The notes: generated by a model not told the origin, from the letters alone. A stretch of DNA of 64,000 nt from Cellulomonas gilvus ATCC 13127 (GCF_000218545.1 NC_015671.1:2666001-2730000), one strand, 5' to 3'; numbered from the stretch's first letter, positions 46,713 through 56,366 are shown. A program made the numbers and translations.

Positions 46713-48788
46713 TCAGTCCTCGGGGTGGTCGGTCGGCTCGACGACGACGTCGTCGTGAGCGGGGTCAGGGGATGCGGCCGGTGCGTGCTCGAGCACGGCG
46801 GCGCCGCCCGCGGGCAGCGTGATCCGACCGTCGACGACCACGCCGCCGAGCAGGTCGCGCACCGGACCGTCCGAGCGCGGCAGCGGCACGACGCGCGGCT
46901 CGGCGGCCAGGTTCAGCACGAACACCAGCCCGCCGCGGACCGCCACCTCGACGTCGTCGGGTGCGCCGGGCAGCGGCGGCCGGAGCCCGGCCGCGTCGGC
47001 GGCGTCGCGCAGCACACGGTCCAGCACGTCCTGGGGCGGGAGCGTCGAGACGTACCACGCCTGCCCGCCGCTCGGGTCGGCACGGCGCAGGACCGCGGGG
47101 GCGCCCTCGAGGTCGGCCCCGGCGTACGTCGCGAGCACGTCGGCGTCGTCGGCGCGCAGCCGCTCGGACCACGTGGACGCGACGAAGTCGCCGTACCGCT
47201 CGCTGCGCACGGGGACGCCCGCGTCGGGCAGGGGGCGCCACTCCTCGCCGGCCAGCCCCAGCACACCGGTCCACGGCGCGGGGAAGGCTCCCGTGCGGAC
47301 GCGCGTGGTCGGGTCCTGGACGCCGCTGAACGGGCCGACGACCAGGACGCCGCCGCGCTGCGGCACGGCGGCGATCGCGGCGGCCGCGGCGTCGCTCACG
47401 AGCGGCAGTGCCGGCACCACCACCAGGTCGTAGCCGTCGAGCGGCGCGGTGGACGGCACCACGTCGGTCGCGATGCCCGCGCGCCACAGCGGACGGTGGT
47501 ACGCCTCGAGCTGGTCCAGGACGCGCAGGCGGTCGGACGGCCGCGCGGGCAGCTCACCCGCCCACAGCGCGGGCCAGTCGTGCACGAGCGCCGCCCGGGC
47601 GGGCACGCGGGCCCCCACCACGGGTCGCAGCGCGGCGAGCGCCCGGCCCTGCGCACGCACCGCGCGGTGCAGCACGGTGTCCGGCCCGGCGTGGGGCAGC
47701 AGCGCGGAGTGGAAGCTCTCGGCTCCCGCCGCCGAGGCGCGCCACTGGAAGTAGCAGACGCCGTCCGCGCCGTGCGCCACGGCACGCAGCGAGTCCTGCA
47801 GCATCTGGGCCGGGGTCTTCGGGACGTTGTGCGGCCGCCAGTTGACGGCACCCGCGGCCTGCTCCATGAGCAGCCAGGGCGCGCCGCGGCCGACGCCGCG
47901 CGTGAGGTCGTGCGTGAGCGCGGAGCGCGCCGGGCTTGCCGGGTCCTGCGGGTCGCCGTAGTGGTCGTCGGCGACGACGTCGAGGTCGTCCGTCCACGTG
48001 TGCTGGTCGACTCCCCCGAAGAAGCCCATGAAGTTCGTGGTGACCGGCACGTCGCCGGCCGCGCGGAGCACGGCCGCCTGCTCGCGGTACAGCGCACGCA
48101 TCTGGTCGGACGTGAAGCGGCGCCAGTCCACCGCCTGCGCGGGGTTGTGCAGGTAGGGCGCCGCGCGCGGCGGGACCACCTCCTCGAGCGCGCCGTACCG
48201 CTGGCTCCAGAACGCGGTGCCCCACGCGTCGTTGAGCCGGGCCACGTCGCCGTACCGCGCGGCGAGCCACGCGCGCCAGCGGTCCGCGCACAGGTCGCAG
48301 AAGCACTCCTGGCCGTACTCGTTGCCCACGTGCCACAGCGCGAGCGCGGGGTGGCCCGCGTACCGGTGCGCGAGCGCACGCGCCACGCGCAGCGCGGCGT
48401 CCCGGTAGGCGGGCGCCGACGGGCAGAAGTGGTTGCGCGAGCCGACCGCCATGCGCACGCCGCGCGCGTCCACCGAGGACGACTCGGGGTGCAGCCGCGC
48501 CAGCCAGGGCGGCGCGGACGCCGAGGGGGTCGCCAGGTCCACCGCGATGTCCGCATCGGCCAGCAGGCCCAGCACCTCGTCGAGCCAGCCGAAGTCGAGG
48601 ACACCCGGCTCGGGCTCGAGGACCGACCAGGAGAAGACGCCGACCGTGACCAGGTTGACCCCCGCCTCGCGCATGAGCGCGACGTCCTCACGCCACACCT
48701 CGCGCGGCCACTGCTCGGGGTTGTAGTCGCCGCCGTAGAGCACGCCGCGGGCCTGCGTGAGCGCGTGCAGCCCGTGCGTGGGGCTCAT
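46713..48788 (-). CDS. Beta-galactosidase, glycoside hydrolase family 42 (zinc-cluster type)
   Basis: 691 residues, no signal peptide. YGGDYNPEQW start, acid/base Glu157 in LWHVGNEYG, nucleophile Glu309 in LLMEQAAGAVNW. It has the zinc-binding cysteines: HFCP near 122 and CFCDLC at 162-167, as in classical A4-type GH42. The other GH42 (24307-26352) lacks them. ATG 48788 has GGGAG upstream. Operator TCGAAGCGCTTCAA lies 57 bases before the start. In this block it may remove galactose from xyloglucan side chains; some GH42 enzymes act on arabinopyranosides instead. Confidence 0.93.
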   Translation of the reverse strand: MSPTHGLHALTQARGVLYGGDYNPEQWPREVWREDVALMREAGVNLVTVGVFSWSVLEPEPGVLDFGWLDEVLGLLADADIAVDLATPSASAPPWLARLHPESSSVDARGVRMAVGSRNHFCPSAPAYRDAALRVARALAHRYAGHPALALWHVGNEYGQECFCDLCADRWRAWLAARYGDVARLNDAWGTAFWSQRYGALEEVVPPRAAPYLHNPAQAVDWRRFTSDQMRALYREQAAVLRAAGDVPVTTNFMGFFGGVDQHTWTDDLDVVADDHYGDPQDPASPARSALTHDLTRGVGRGAPWLLMEQAAGAVNWRPHNVPKTPAQMLQDSLRAVAHGADGVCYFQWRASAAGAESFHSALLPHAGPDTVLHRAVRAQGRALAALRPVVGARVPARAALVHDWPALWAGELPARPSDRLRVLDQLEAYHRPLWRAGIATDVVPSTAPLDGYDLVVVPALPLVSDAAAAAIAAVPQRGGVLVVGPFSGVQDPTTRVRTGAFPAPWTGVLGLAGEEWRPLPDAGVPVRSERYGDFVASTWSERLRADDADVLATYAGADLEGAPAVLRRADPSGGQAWYVSTLPPQDVLDRVLRDAADAAGLRPPLPGAPDDVEVAVRGGLVFVLNLAAEPRVVPLPRSDGPVRDLLGGVVVDGRITLPAGGAAVLEHAPAASPDPAHDDVVVEPTDHPED

Positions 48789-48844
48789 CGGTGACTCCCT
48801 TCCGCGCCCGCGCCGACGCGAGCCGCACGAGCGCTCCCGATGCA

Positions 48845-48858
48845 TCGAAGCGCTTCAA
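48845..48858. promoter_or_regulatory. LacI-type operator A, GH42 leader
   Basis: TCGAAGCGCTTCAA with 10-bp symmetric core GAAGCGCTTC. It lies downstream of a possible -10, TACCCT (48878-48873 minus), so bound repressor would block GH42 transcription. Confidence 0.75.
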
Positions 48859-48966
48859 CGATCTGACCGCCGAGGGTACGCCCTGGCCGGGCTCCCGTGG
48901 CACGGGATCCGCCTGCAGAGCGGCGACTTGCTCGGGGACACGCGTGCACATGCGCGCATCGGGCAG

Positions 48967-48983
48967 TCGAAGCGGTTAGTCGA
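48967..48983. promoter_or_regulatory. LacI-type operator B, upstream of the lacI-family gene
   Basis: TCGAAGCGGTTAGTCGA, matching the consensus TCGAAGCGNTTCGA in 12 of its 14 positions. It lies about 18 bases upstream of the regulator's -35 and may serve autoregulation or looping to operator A. Confidence 0.6.
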
Positions 48984-49000
48984 CGCACCCGCGCAATCCG

Positions 49001-49036
49001 TTCGACGGTGGGCCGTGCGTCGCTACACTCCGACGC
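49001..49036 (+). promoter_or_regulatory. Promoter of the LacI regulator, leaderless
   Basis: TTCGAC (49001-49006), 17 bases, TACACT (49024-49029), then 7 bases to ATG 49037. No Shine-Dalgarno sequence fits in that space. Confidence 0.65.
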
Positions 49037-50041
49037 ATGGCAACGATCGCCGACGTGGCTCGGCTCGCGGGCGTCTCGTCGTCCACCGTCAGCTACGTGC
49101 TGTCCGGCAAGCGCCCCATCTCGGGCGCCACGCGGGCCCGCGTCGAGCGTGCGATCAAGGACCTGGGCTTCAGCCCGCACGCCGGCGCCCGCGCGCTCGC
49201 GACCAACCGCACCAACGTGCTGGGCCTCGTGGTGCCGCTGCGCGCGCTCGAGGCGAACTCGGCGACCGTCATGGAGGTCGTCACCGGCGTGCTCACCGCG
49301 GCGCGCGAGCACGGCGACGACGTGCTGGTCATCACGGACGAGGACGTCGAGGACGTGCACCGCCTCGCGGGCGGCTCGCGCGTGGACGCGCTGATCCTGA
49401 TGGACATCGAGCGCCAGGACCCGCGCCTGCCGGTGCTCGCCGCGCTCCGCCAGCCGTCGATCCTCATCGGCGTGCCGAGCGACACGCAAGGGCTGTCCTG
49501 CGTCGACCTCGACTTCGCCGCGGCGGGTCGCCTGGCCGTCCGGCACCTGGTGGAGCACGGGCACCGCAGCATCGCGCTGCTCGGCGCGGGCCAGGCCGCG
49601 ATCTCGCGTGACGCCAACTACGCGGTGCGCATCATCGACGGCTTCCGCGCCGAGGCGGGGCGGCTGGGCGTGCGCAACACCGTCGTGCCGTGCGAGGAGT
49701 CCTACCCGCAGGCCGCGGCCGCGGTGGCCCGCGCGCGCGCCGAGGTCGAGGACGTCACCGCGCTCGTCGTGCACAACGAGAGCGCGCTGCCCGGTGTGCT
49801 CGACGCGCTCGCCCGCGACGGGCTGCGGGTCCCCCAGGACGTGTCGGTGGTGGCGGTCAGCCCCGCGCGGCTCGCGGCGCACCTGGCCGTCCCGCTGTCG
49901 GTGATCGACATCCCGAGCGTCGAGATCGGCCGCACCGCCGTCGCGATGGCGGTGGACCGGCAGGACCGCACGCGCGCGGTCGAGACGCGCCTGCTCGCGC
50001 CCACGCTCATCGAGCACGGCAGCTGCGCGGCGCCCGCCTGA
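49037..50041 (+). CDS. LacI-family transcriptional regulator of the xyloglucan-type locus
   Basis: 334 residues. Helix-turn-helix at the N-terminus (MATIADVARLAGVSSSTVSYVLSG), hinge helix around HAGARALATNRT, then the sugar-binding core (VLGLVVPL, VDALILMDI, GHRSIALLGAG). It sits between the GH42-GH31-GH1 genes and the GH95-importer genes. Five sites of one LacI-type sequence lie in these control regions, so it is the best candidate for the repressor that binds them. The inducer is probably a sugar released from the imported oligosaccharide; which one is unknown. It ends 10 bases before the convergent GH95 gene. Confidence 0.92.
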   Translation: MATIADVARLAGVSSSTVSYVLSGKRPISGATRARVERAIKDLGFSPHAGARALATNRTNVLGLVVPLRALEANSATVMEVVTGVLTAAREHGDDVLVITDEDVEDVHRLAGGSRVDALILMDIERQDPRLPVLAALRQPSILIGVPSDTQGLSCVDLDFAAAGRLAVRHLVEHGHRSIALLGAGQAAISRDANYAVRIIDGFRAEAGRLGVRNTVVPCEESYPQAAAAVARARAEVEDVTALVVHNESALPGVLDALARDGLRVPQDVSVVAVSPARLAAHLAVPLSVIDIPSVEIGRTAVAMAVDRQDRTRAVETRLLAPTLIEHGSCAAPA

Positions 50042-50051
50042 CGCCCCCCGG

Positions 50052-52430
50052 TCACGCGGCACGGTCGGTCAGCCCCTCACCCAGCCGCACGGTCGTCCCG
50101 GCACGCAGCACCACGTGCCGGCTCACGCCGTCCACGACCACCTCACGCTCGCCGTCGGCACCCGGGTGCAGCACGAGCTCGACGAGCCGCCCGCCGGCCC
50201 ACGTCAGGTCCACCACGAGCGCACCCCGCGCACGCAGCCCGGTCGCGGCGCCGTCGGGCCACGACGGCGGGAGCGCGGGCAGCACGACGAGCCGCGTGCG
50301 TGTCGAGGACAGCAGCGCCTCGGCCATGGCCGCCACGAGGCCCAGGTTGCCGTCGACCTGGAAGGGCGGGTGCGTCGAGAACATGTTCGGCAGCAGGCCG
50401 CCCGCCCAGGAGCCCCCGTCCTGCGGGGCGCGCGTGAGCGCGCCCCGCAGGATCTCGTCGACGCCGGGGCCGTCCCCGAGGCGCGCGCGCAACGCGGCCT
50501 TCCAGGCCATCGACCAGCCGGTCGAGCCGGGGCCGCGCGCGTCCAGGCTCGCGCGGGCGGCCTCGGAACGCCCCCACGGGTCGTCGACGAGCTCGTCGAG
50601 CGGGAAGAGCCCGACGAGGTGCGAGAGGTGGCGGTGGTGCGGGTCGATCGCGCGGGCGTCGTCGGGCCACTCGCGCAGCAGGCCGTCCGCGTCCACGTCC
50701 GGGCGCGGCAGACGCGCTACCGCGTCCACCCAGCGCGCCGCGAGCGGCTCGTCGAGACCCAGGATGTCCACGGCCTCGAGGCAGTGGCTCAGCAGGTCCC
50801 GCGCGAGCGCGACGTCCACGGTCGAGCCCGCGCACAGCGCGACCTCGCGCCCAGCGCGCTCACGCACGTTCTCCGGGGACGACGACGGGCTGGGCACCAG
50901 GCCGCCGCGGCCGTCGGGCACCAGCCAGTCGACGACGAACGCCGCGGCGCCGCGCAGCAGCGGCCACACGTCGCGCAGCACGTCCTCGTCGAGCGAGTAC
51001 TCGTACCGGTCCCACAGGTGCCGGCACAGCCACGCGCCCCCCATCCACCAGGACGCCCACGACGGGTCGCCGTGACCGTCGCCGACCGGCAGCGCCCAGC
51101 CCCACACGTCGCTGTTGTGGTGCGCGACCCAGCCCGCGCACCCGTACAGGTCCCGCGCGACGGCGGCCCCCTCGCGCGCCAGCACGCGCACCTGGTCCAC
51201 GAGCGGCTCGACGCACACGCCCAGCCCGGTGGGCTCGGCGGGCCAGTACGCCATCTGCAGGTTGATGTTGAGCGTGTAGCCGCTCGACCACGGCGGCCGC
51301 GCCTCGTCGTTCCACACGCCCTGCAGGTTCACGGGCGGCGCACCCGGGCGGGACGCGGCCATGAGCAGGTAGCGGCCGAACGCGAACGCCGCACGTGCCC
51401 GCGCGGGCAGCGGCGCGGTCCCGAGCGCATCGGGCAGCAGGAGGTCGGCGGGCTCGCCCAGCTCGAGACGCGTCGCGTCCGCGAGCGCGCGGTGGTCCTC
51501 GACGTGGCGCCGCTGCGCGACCGCGCCGGCGGCGGGCGACGGCGGCAGCGCGGCCCGCGCGCGCTCACGCGACGCGTGCTCGGCCTCCGCCGGATGCGCG
51601 AGCGGGCCCGGCTCGGGCCACCGCGTCGTGGTGGCCGTGGCCAGCACGGCCTCGACCCACGTGGCGCCGGCGACGCGCACGCCCCCCGGGCTCGCGGTCG
51701 CGCGGCCGTCGGTGGACACGAGCACGGTCGCGTAGCCGACGAGCGACGCGTGCGACCCGACCGCGATGCGGCCCGGCCGGTCCGGCTCGTGCCCGGGCGC
51801 CACGTCGAACGGCAGCTCGACACGCACCTGCGCGCCCACCACACCCGCCTCGACCACGAGTGCGCTGGGTCCCCCCGGCTGCGCGCCGCGGAGCTCGAGC
51901 TCGAGCGAGAACGGGACGTCGGGCGCACGCCACCGCGCGTGCAGGCAGCCGTCCGGGGCGCTGGTGAACCACGTCGTCATGACGCGGCAGCCGGCGCTCT
52001 CGAACGTCACCGCCTCGTGCACCAGCCCGTCGCGCAGGTCGAGCGACCGGCCCTCGTACGCCGCGTCGACGTCGTCGTCGCCCGTCGGGTCGGCCGGGGA
52101 CAGGGTCACCAGCAGGTCGACGAACGGCTGGAACGCCTGCGCGTACGGACCCTGGAACCGCTGCGCGAGGCGTGCGGCCTCGTCGTCGCGACCCTCGGCG
52201 ATCGCCGAGCGCAGCGCCGAGAGCGTCCGCGGGCCCACGTCACGGCGGCGCAGCTCCGCGAGCGCGAGGCCCGGACCGGCCGGGTGCCCCGACCACGCGG
52301 TCGCGTCGTTGACCTGCACGCGGGCCCGCCGGTGGCCGCCGTGCACCATGGCACCCACGCTCCCGTTGCCGAGCGGGAACGCCTCGTCCCAGCGCAGCGC
52401 GGGACCCGCGAAGCGCAGCGTGTCGCCCAC
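50052..52430 (-). CDS. Alpha-L-fucosidase, glycoside hydrolase family 95
   Basis: 792 residues, no signal peptide. N-terminal beta domain opening RWDEAFPLGNGSVGAMVHGG, then the (alpha/alpha)6 barrel with VNLQGVWNDEARPPWSSGY, AHHNSDVWG and the SPSSSPEN motif, all typical of GH95. Members remove alpha-1,2-linked L-fucose, or L-galactose, from xyloglucan or host glycans by inversion. GTG 52430 lies 11 bases beyond the permease stop. It is the last gene of the SBP-permease-permease-GH95 run, so its substrate is probably what that importer carries. Confidence 0.93.
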   Translation of the reverse strand: MGDTLRFAGPALRWDEAFPLGNGSVGAMVHGGHRRARVQVNDATAWSGHPAGPGLALAELRRRDVGPRTLSALRSAIAEGRDDEAARLAQRFQGPYAQAFQPFVDLLVTLSPADPTGDDDVDAAYEGRSLDLRDGLVHEAVTFESAGCRVMTTWFTSAPDGCLHARWRAPDVPFSLELELRGAQPGGPSALVVEAGVVGAQVRVELPFDVAPGHEPDRPGRIAVGSHASLVGYATVLVSTDGRATASPGGVRVAGATWVEAVLATATTTRWPEPGPLAHPAEAEHASRERARAALPPSPAAGAVAQRRHVEDHRALADATRLELGEPADLLLPDALGTAPLPARARAAFAFGRYLLMAASRPGAPPVNLQGVWNDEARPPWSSGYTLNINLQMAYWPAEPTGLGVCVEPLVDQVRVLAREGAAVARDLYGCAGWVAHHNSDVWGWALPVGDGHGDPSWASWWMGGAWLCRHLWDRYEYSLDEDVLRDVWPLLRGAAAFVVDWLVPDGRGGLVPSPSSSPENVRERAGREVALCAGSTVDVALARDLLSHCLEAVDILGLDEPLAARWVDAVARLPRPDVDADGLLREWPDDARAIDPHHRHLSHLVGLFPLDELVDDPWGRSEAARASLDARGPGSTGWSMAWKAALRARLGDGPGVDEILRGALTRAPQDGGSWAGGLLPNMFSTHPPFQVDGNLGLVAAMAEALLSSTRTRLVVLPALPPSWPDGAATGLRARGALVVDLTWAGGRLVELVLHPGADGEREVVVDGVSRHVVLRAGTTVRLGEGLTDRAA

Positions 52431-52441
52431 GAGCGGTCGCC

Positions 52442-53434
52442 TCAGCCCTTGACCGCGCCGAAGATGACGCCCTTGGTGAAGTGCCGCTGGACGAACGGGT
52501 AGACGACGAGGATCGGGATGATCGCGAGGATCATCACGGCCATCTTGACCGGCATGCCGGTGACCACGCCCGTGCCGACGTCCACCTGGCCCGCGCCGCT
52601 GCCGGGCAGCGTCACGCCCTGCAGCACGTACGAGCGCAGGACCAGCTGCAGCGGCCACTTGGCGTTGTCGTTGATGTAGAGCATCGCGTTGAAGAATGCG
52701 TTCCAGTAGCCCACGCCGTAGAACAGCGCGATCACCGCGACCACGGCCTTGGACATCGGCAGGACGATGCCGCCGAGCACGCGCCACTCACCCGCTCCGT
52801 CGATGCGTGCGGCGTCGAGGATCGAGGAGTCGATCGCCATGAAGAAGTTGCGCAGGATCAGCACGTTGAACGCGCTGACCGCGCCCGGCAGGATCAGCGC
52901 CCAGTACGAGTCGATGAGGTTGAGCGAGCTCACCAGCAGGTACGTGGGGATCAGACCCGCACCGAAGAACATGGTGATGAGGAAGACGAACAGCAGCGGC
53001 CGGTGCGCGAACGACCCGGGACGCGACAGCCCGTAGGCCGCGAGCACCGAGACGACGACCGAGATCGTCGTGCCGACGGCCGTCACGCCGATGCTCACGA
53101 GCGCCGCACGCGTCACCACGCCGCCCGAGAGGATCTGCGTGTACGCGTTGAGCGTGAGCTCGCCCGGCACCACGACGAGGCCGCCCGCCTTGATCGACTC
53201 CTGCGTGGTGGACAGGCTGGTGACCACCACCGTCCAGAGCGGGAACAGCACAGCGAGCACCACGCCCGCGAGGATGACGAACTTCGCCACCTGGCCCGCG
53301 ACGGTCGGCTGCTCCTCCCACACCGGGCGGTTCGGGTTGCGTCGCCGCTTCGGGCGGCGCCCCCGCGCGTCGTCGACGACGTCGCGGGGCAGGACGGCCC
53401 CTTCGGCCGAGATCTCCGGAGTCATGCCGCTCAT
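52442..53434 (-). CDS. ABC transporter permease 2, LplC/YtcP type
   Basis: 330 residues, six membrane segments and the EAA loop LDAARIDGAGEWRVLGGIVLP. The charged N-terminus of about 45 residues contains RRPKRRRNPNRP. The C-terminus FVQRHFTKGVIFGAVKG is the standard end of LplC-like permeases. Start ATG shares ATGA with the stop of permease 1. Confidence 0.93.
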   Translation of the reverse strand: MSGMTPEISAEGAVLPRDVVDDARGRRPKRRRNPNRPVWEEQPTVAGQVAKFVILAGVVLAVLFPLWTVVVTSLSTTQESIKAGGLVVVPGELTLNAYTQILSGGVVTRAALVSIGVTAVGTTISVVVSVLAAYGLSRPGSFAHRPLLFVFLITMFFGAGLIPTYLLVSSLNLIDSYWALILPGAVSAFNVLILRNFFMAIDSSILDAARIDGAGEWRVLGGIVLPMSKAVVAVIALFYGVGYWNAFFNAMLYINDNAKWPLQLVLRSYVLQGVTLPGSGAGQVDVGTGVVTGMPVKMAVMILAIIPILVVYPFVQRHFTKGVIFGAVKG

Positions 53435-54543
53435 GCGCGCTTGTACACCCCACTCTCACCGAACACGTGCGCGAGCTTGTTCGCCCCGAGGACGAGCGCG
53501 AGGCTCACGACACCCTTGATCAGCCCCGCGGCGGCCGCGAAGCTCCAGTCGCCGTAGATGACGCCCTGGTAGTACACGTAGGTGTCGATCACCTCCGACA
53601 CCTGCGAGCCGACCGCGTCCCGCTGCAGGATCAGCTGCTCGAAGCCCACGGTCAGCGCGTCGCCCAGGCGCAGGATGAGCAGCAGGACGATGACGGGCCG
53701 CAACGCGGGCAGGGTCACGTGCCACATGCGTCGCCACCGGTTCGCGCCGTCGACCACCGACGCCTCGTACAGCTCGGGCGAGACCGTGGACAGGGCCGCG
53801 AGGAAGATGATGATCCCCCAGCCGGCGTCCTTCCAGACGGCCTGCGACGTGATGAGGACCAGGAACGTGTCCGGGTTGGTCATCAGGTCCACGCCCGCGT
53901 CGAGCCCGTTGTTGCGCAGCGTCTGGTTGATGAGGCCCGCGCCGCCGAAGATCTGCTGGAAGATCGTCACGACCAGCACCCACGAGAAGAAGTGGGGCAG
54001 GTACACGATCGACTGGATCATGGTCCGCAGCCGGGGCGAGACCACGCTGTTGAGCAGGAGCGCCAGGAAGATCGGCACCGGGAAGTAGAACACCAGCTGG
54101 AACAGCGTGATGGTCAGCGTGTTCTCGACCGCGTGCAGGAACAGCGGGTTGTCGAACACCTCGACGAAGTTCTGCCACCCGACGAACGGGCTCTGCACGA
54201 ACCCGGTGTACGGCGAGTAGTCCTGCCACGCGATGACGTTGCCCAGCATGGGGACGTAGGCGAACACCACCAGCAGGACGATCGCCGGCACGGTCATGAG
54301 CAGCAGCGACCGGTCGCGCTTGAGGCGCGTGGTCCAGCCGATCTTGCGCTGCGGGACGGCCGTGCGGGTGCGCGACGTCCGGGCGCGCCCGGGCGTGCGT
54401 CGCGCGTCGGGCGCGGTCACGGGCGGTGTCGTCGGTGTGGTCGGCGGGCTGGTCGGCGGGGTGGTCCCCCGCGGCGCCTCCCCCTCGTCGCCGGGTGCGG
54501 CGGACGAGGGGGAGGCTCCGTCGGTGAGTCGTGCGTCGGTCAC
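53431..54543 (-). CDS. ABC transporter permease 1, LplB type
   Basis: 370 residues. A long Pro/Thr/Arg-rich cytoplasmic N-terminus (about 1-75) precedes six membrane segments, beginning LLMTVPAIVLLVVFAYVPML. EAA loop: YEASVVDGANRWRRMWHVTLP. The sequence WQDYSPYTGF is typical of the LplB/YteP branch that carries complex plant oligosaccharides. GTG 54543 shares GTGA with the binding-protein stop. Confidence 0.92.
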   Translation of the reverse strand: MTDARLTDGASPSSAAPGDEGEAPRGTTPPTSPPTTPTTPPVTAPDARRTPGRARTSRTRTAVPQRKIGWTTRLKRDRSLLLMTVPAIVLLVVFAYVPMLGNVIAWQDYSPYTGFVQSPFVGWQNFVEVFDNPLFLHAVENTLTITLFQLVFYFPVPIFLALLLNSVVSPRLRTMIQSIVYLPHFFSWVLVVTIFQQIFGGAGLINQTLRNNGLDAGVDLMTNPDTFLVLITSQAVWKDAGWGIIIFLAALSTVSPELYEASVVDGANRWRRMWHVTLPALRPVIVLLLILRLGDALTVGFEQLILQRDAVGSQVSEVIDTYVYYQGVIYGDWSFAAAAGLIKGVVSLALVLGANKLAHVFGESGVYKRA

Positions 54544-56210
54544 TGCGCGTCCAGGATCTCCTGGTAGAACTCCCGCAGCTGCTCGCCGCCCGAGGACTTC
54601 CACGTGGAGACCGCGGAGTCGAGGTCGTCGATCGACTTGCGGCCCCGGGCGATGTCCTTCTCGAGGTCGACGAACGGCTGGCCGATCGACGCGTACTGCG
54701 CGGGCTCGACGATCTGCATCGCGAAGAACGCGGGCTGCTGGACGGCCGCCGCAGCGTCCGCCATCCACGTGCAGTACGCCTCGACGAAGCCCGGGTACTG
54801 CACACGCGTCTGCGCGATGGGCGGGCCGACCAGGAACATGTAGGTGGGCTGCAGCTCGGTCGCGGCGAGCTCGGTGGGCACGGGCAGGCCCTTGTCGTCG
54901 CGCGTGTAGTGCACGCCCTCGACACCGTTGTTGATCGCGTCGAACTCCGTGGTGCCGAACGGCGCCGCGAGCGCGTCCGCGAGCTTGAGCAGCTCGGTCA
55001 CGCGCGCCGGGTCGTCCGACTTCTTGAGGAACGAGAAGATGTTGGCCGGGTTCCCCTGCCACAGCACGGGCGTGCCGCCGTCGGCCGCGATCGGGGCGAA
55101 CGGCTGCTGCCAGTACTCGGGGTTGCCGGGCAGGTTGTCGCGCAACGCCTCGTGCCAGCCGCCCAGGCCGTCGGACATGATGAGCGAGCGGCCGCCCTGG
55201 AACCGCGTCTTGGCCTCGGCGGTGTTGCCCGCGACCGCGTCCGGGTGGACCGCGCCCGAGGCGAACAGGCGCGCGGTCCAGTCGAGCGCCGCGCGGTACT
55301 CCTCGGTCTCGACGCGGTGCACGAGCTTGCCGTCGACGACCTTCCACTTGGGCGGGACCGCGTACATCTGGGTCGCGGTGATCCACAGGTCCTCGGCGCC
55401 GTACACGCCCCCGCCCGTGAGCTCCTTGGCGAGGTCGATCAGCTCGTCGGCCGTGCTGACGTCGGCGCTGACACCCTTCGCCTCGACCAGGTCCTTGCGG
55501 TAGAACGTCGCGTCCGTGATGAGCTCGCCCGGCATGGGCAGGCCGTACAGGCGGTCGTTGAAGACGCAGAACTTCCAGGCCGCGGTCGGGATGTTGGCCA
55601 GGTTCGGGTAGTCCTTGACCTTGTCGCCCGCCAGGTGCTCGGTGAGGTCCTGGAAGAGGTTCGGCACGATCTCCGAGCCGAAGCGCGGCGGGATGTTCCA
55701 CGACGGGATGCAGACCCAGTCCGGCACGTCCTTGGCGGACGCGAGCACCGTGGCGAGCTTGTCGCCGTACGTGTTGCCGTCCGAGATCTGGAACGTGATC
55801 GTCGAGCCCAGCATGCCGTTGACGGCCTCGTAGTACTTGTTGCCGTCGGTGGGCGGGATGGTGCCCCACAGCGGCGTCATCGCGGTGAACGACGCACCCG
55901 AGCCCGGGGGCGTCTTGACCGAGGCGACGAACGACTCGGGGATCTTCGAGAACCCGGGCGTCGAGCCGTTGACGCTCGGGAAGTCCGGCGCGACGTACTC
56001 GACGGGGTAGAAGTTCGGCAGCACGCCCGTCGACACCGTGGCCTGCGCCGACGGGGCCGCGGCGCCGCCGCCGCCTCCCCCGGTGCCGCAGCCGGACAGC
56101 AGCGACGGGACGCCGACGACGGCCGCACCGGCCGCGAGCATCCCGAGGAAACCACGCCGGCCGACCTGGAAGTCGGTGATCCGGCCGGGTCGGGGGGTGG
56201 AGCTGTTCAT
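54540..56210 (-). CDS. Substrate-binding lipoprotein with Tat-type signal (LplA/LipO type)
   Basis: 556 residues, long as usual for LplA/YtcQ-like binding proteins of large oligosaccharides. The N-terminal region has the twin-arginine motif VGRRGFLG (Arg18-Arg19), a moderately hydrophobic stretch and lipobox LLSGC with Cys41. This predicts export folded by the Tat system and then lipidation. Ligand inferred from neighbours: fucosylated xyloglucan or similar oligosaccharides. ATG 56210 has GAGG upstream. An operator with the regulon consensus lies just downstream of its promoter. Confidence 0.92.
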   Translation of the reverse strand: MNSSTPRPGRITDFQVGRRGFLGMLAAGAAVVGVPSLLSGCGTGGGGGGAAAPSAQATVSTGVLPNFYPVEYVAPDFPSVNGSTPGFSKIPESFVASVKTPPGSGASFTAMTPLWGTIPPTDGNKYYEAVNGMLGSTITFQISDGNTYGDKLATVLASAKDVPDWVCIPSWNIPPRFGSEIVPNLFQDLTEHLAGDKVKDYPNLANIPTAAWKFCVFNDRLYGLPMPGELITDATFYRKDLVEAKGVSADVSTADELIDLAKELTGGGVYGAEDLWITATQMYAVPPKWKVVDGKLVHRVETEEYRAALDWTARLFASGAVHPDAVAGNTAEAKTRFQGGRSLIMSDGLGGWHEALRDNLPGNPEYWQQPFAPIAADGGTPVLWQGNPANIFSFLKKSDDPARVTELLKLADALAAPFGTTEFDAINNGVEGVHYTRDDKGLPVPTELAATELQPTYMFLVGPPIAQTRVQYPGFVEAYCTWMADAAAAVQQPAFFAMQIVEPAQYASIGQPFVDLEKDIARGRKSIDDLDSAVSTWKSSGGEQLREFYQEILDAQ

Positions 56211-56277
56211 TGCGTCCTCACTCCCTTATGCGGACGAGCCCGGCGCGTGGGGCGCACGGGGGAAACCAGCTCGGCCC

Positions 56278-56305
56278 GGTGCCGGCCGGGCTGCGGCCCG
56301 GCACC
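56278..56305 (-). promoter_or_regulatory. Hairpin in the long 5' leader of the binding-protein gene
   Basis: GGTGCCGG (56278-56285) pairs with CCGGCACC (56298-56305), with further GC pairing inside. It lies in a leader of about 140 bases. A role in translation or stability is only a guess. Confidence 0.4.
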
Positions 56306-56325
56306 GTCCCGGTCTCCCGGTGGCC

Positions 56326-56339
56326 GTCGAACCGCCGAC
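56326..56339. promoter_or_regulatory. Weak second operator-like site
   Basis: GTCGAACCGCCGAC shares the outer GTCG and CGAC arms of the regulon operator but not its centre. 8 bases from operator C. Confidence 0.3.
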
Positions 56340-56346
56340 TCCGATT

Positions 56347-56362
56347 GTCGAAGCGGTTCGAC
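56347..56362. promoter_or_regulatory. LacI-type operator C, binding-protein promoter
   Basis: GTCGAAGCGGTTCGAC, 7 of 8 pairs symmetric and an exact match to TCGAAGCGNTTCGA. It begins four bases downstream of the -10, covering the expected transcription start: a classic repressor position. Confidence 0.8.
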
Positions 56363-56366
56363 GGGG

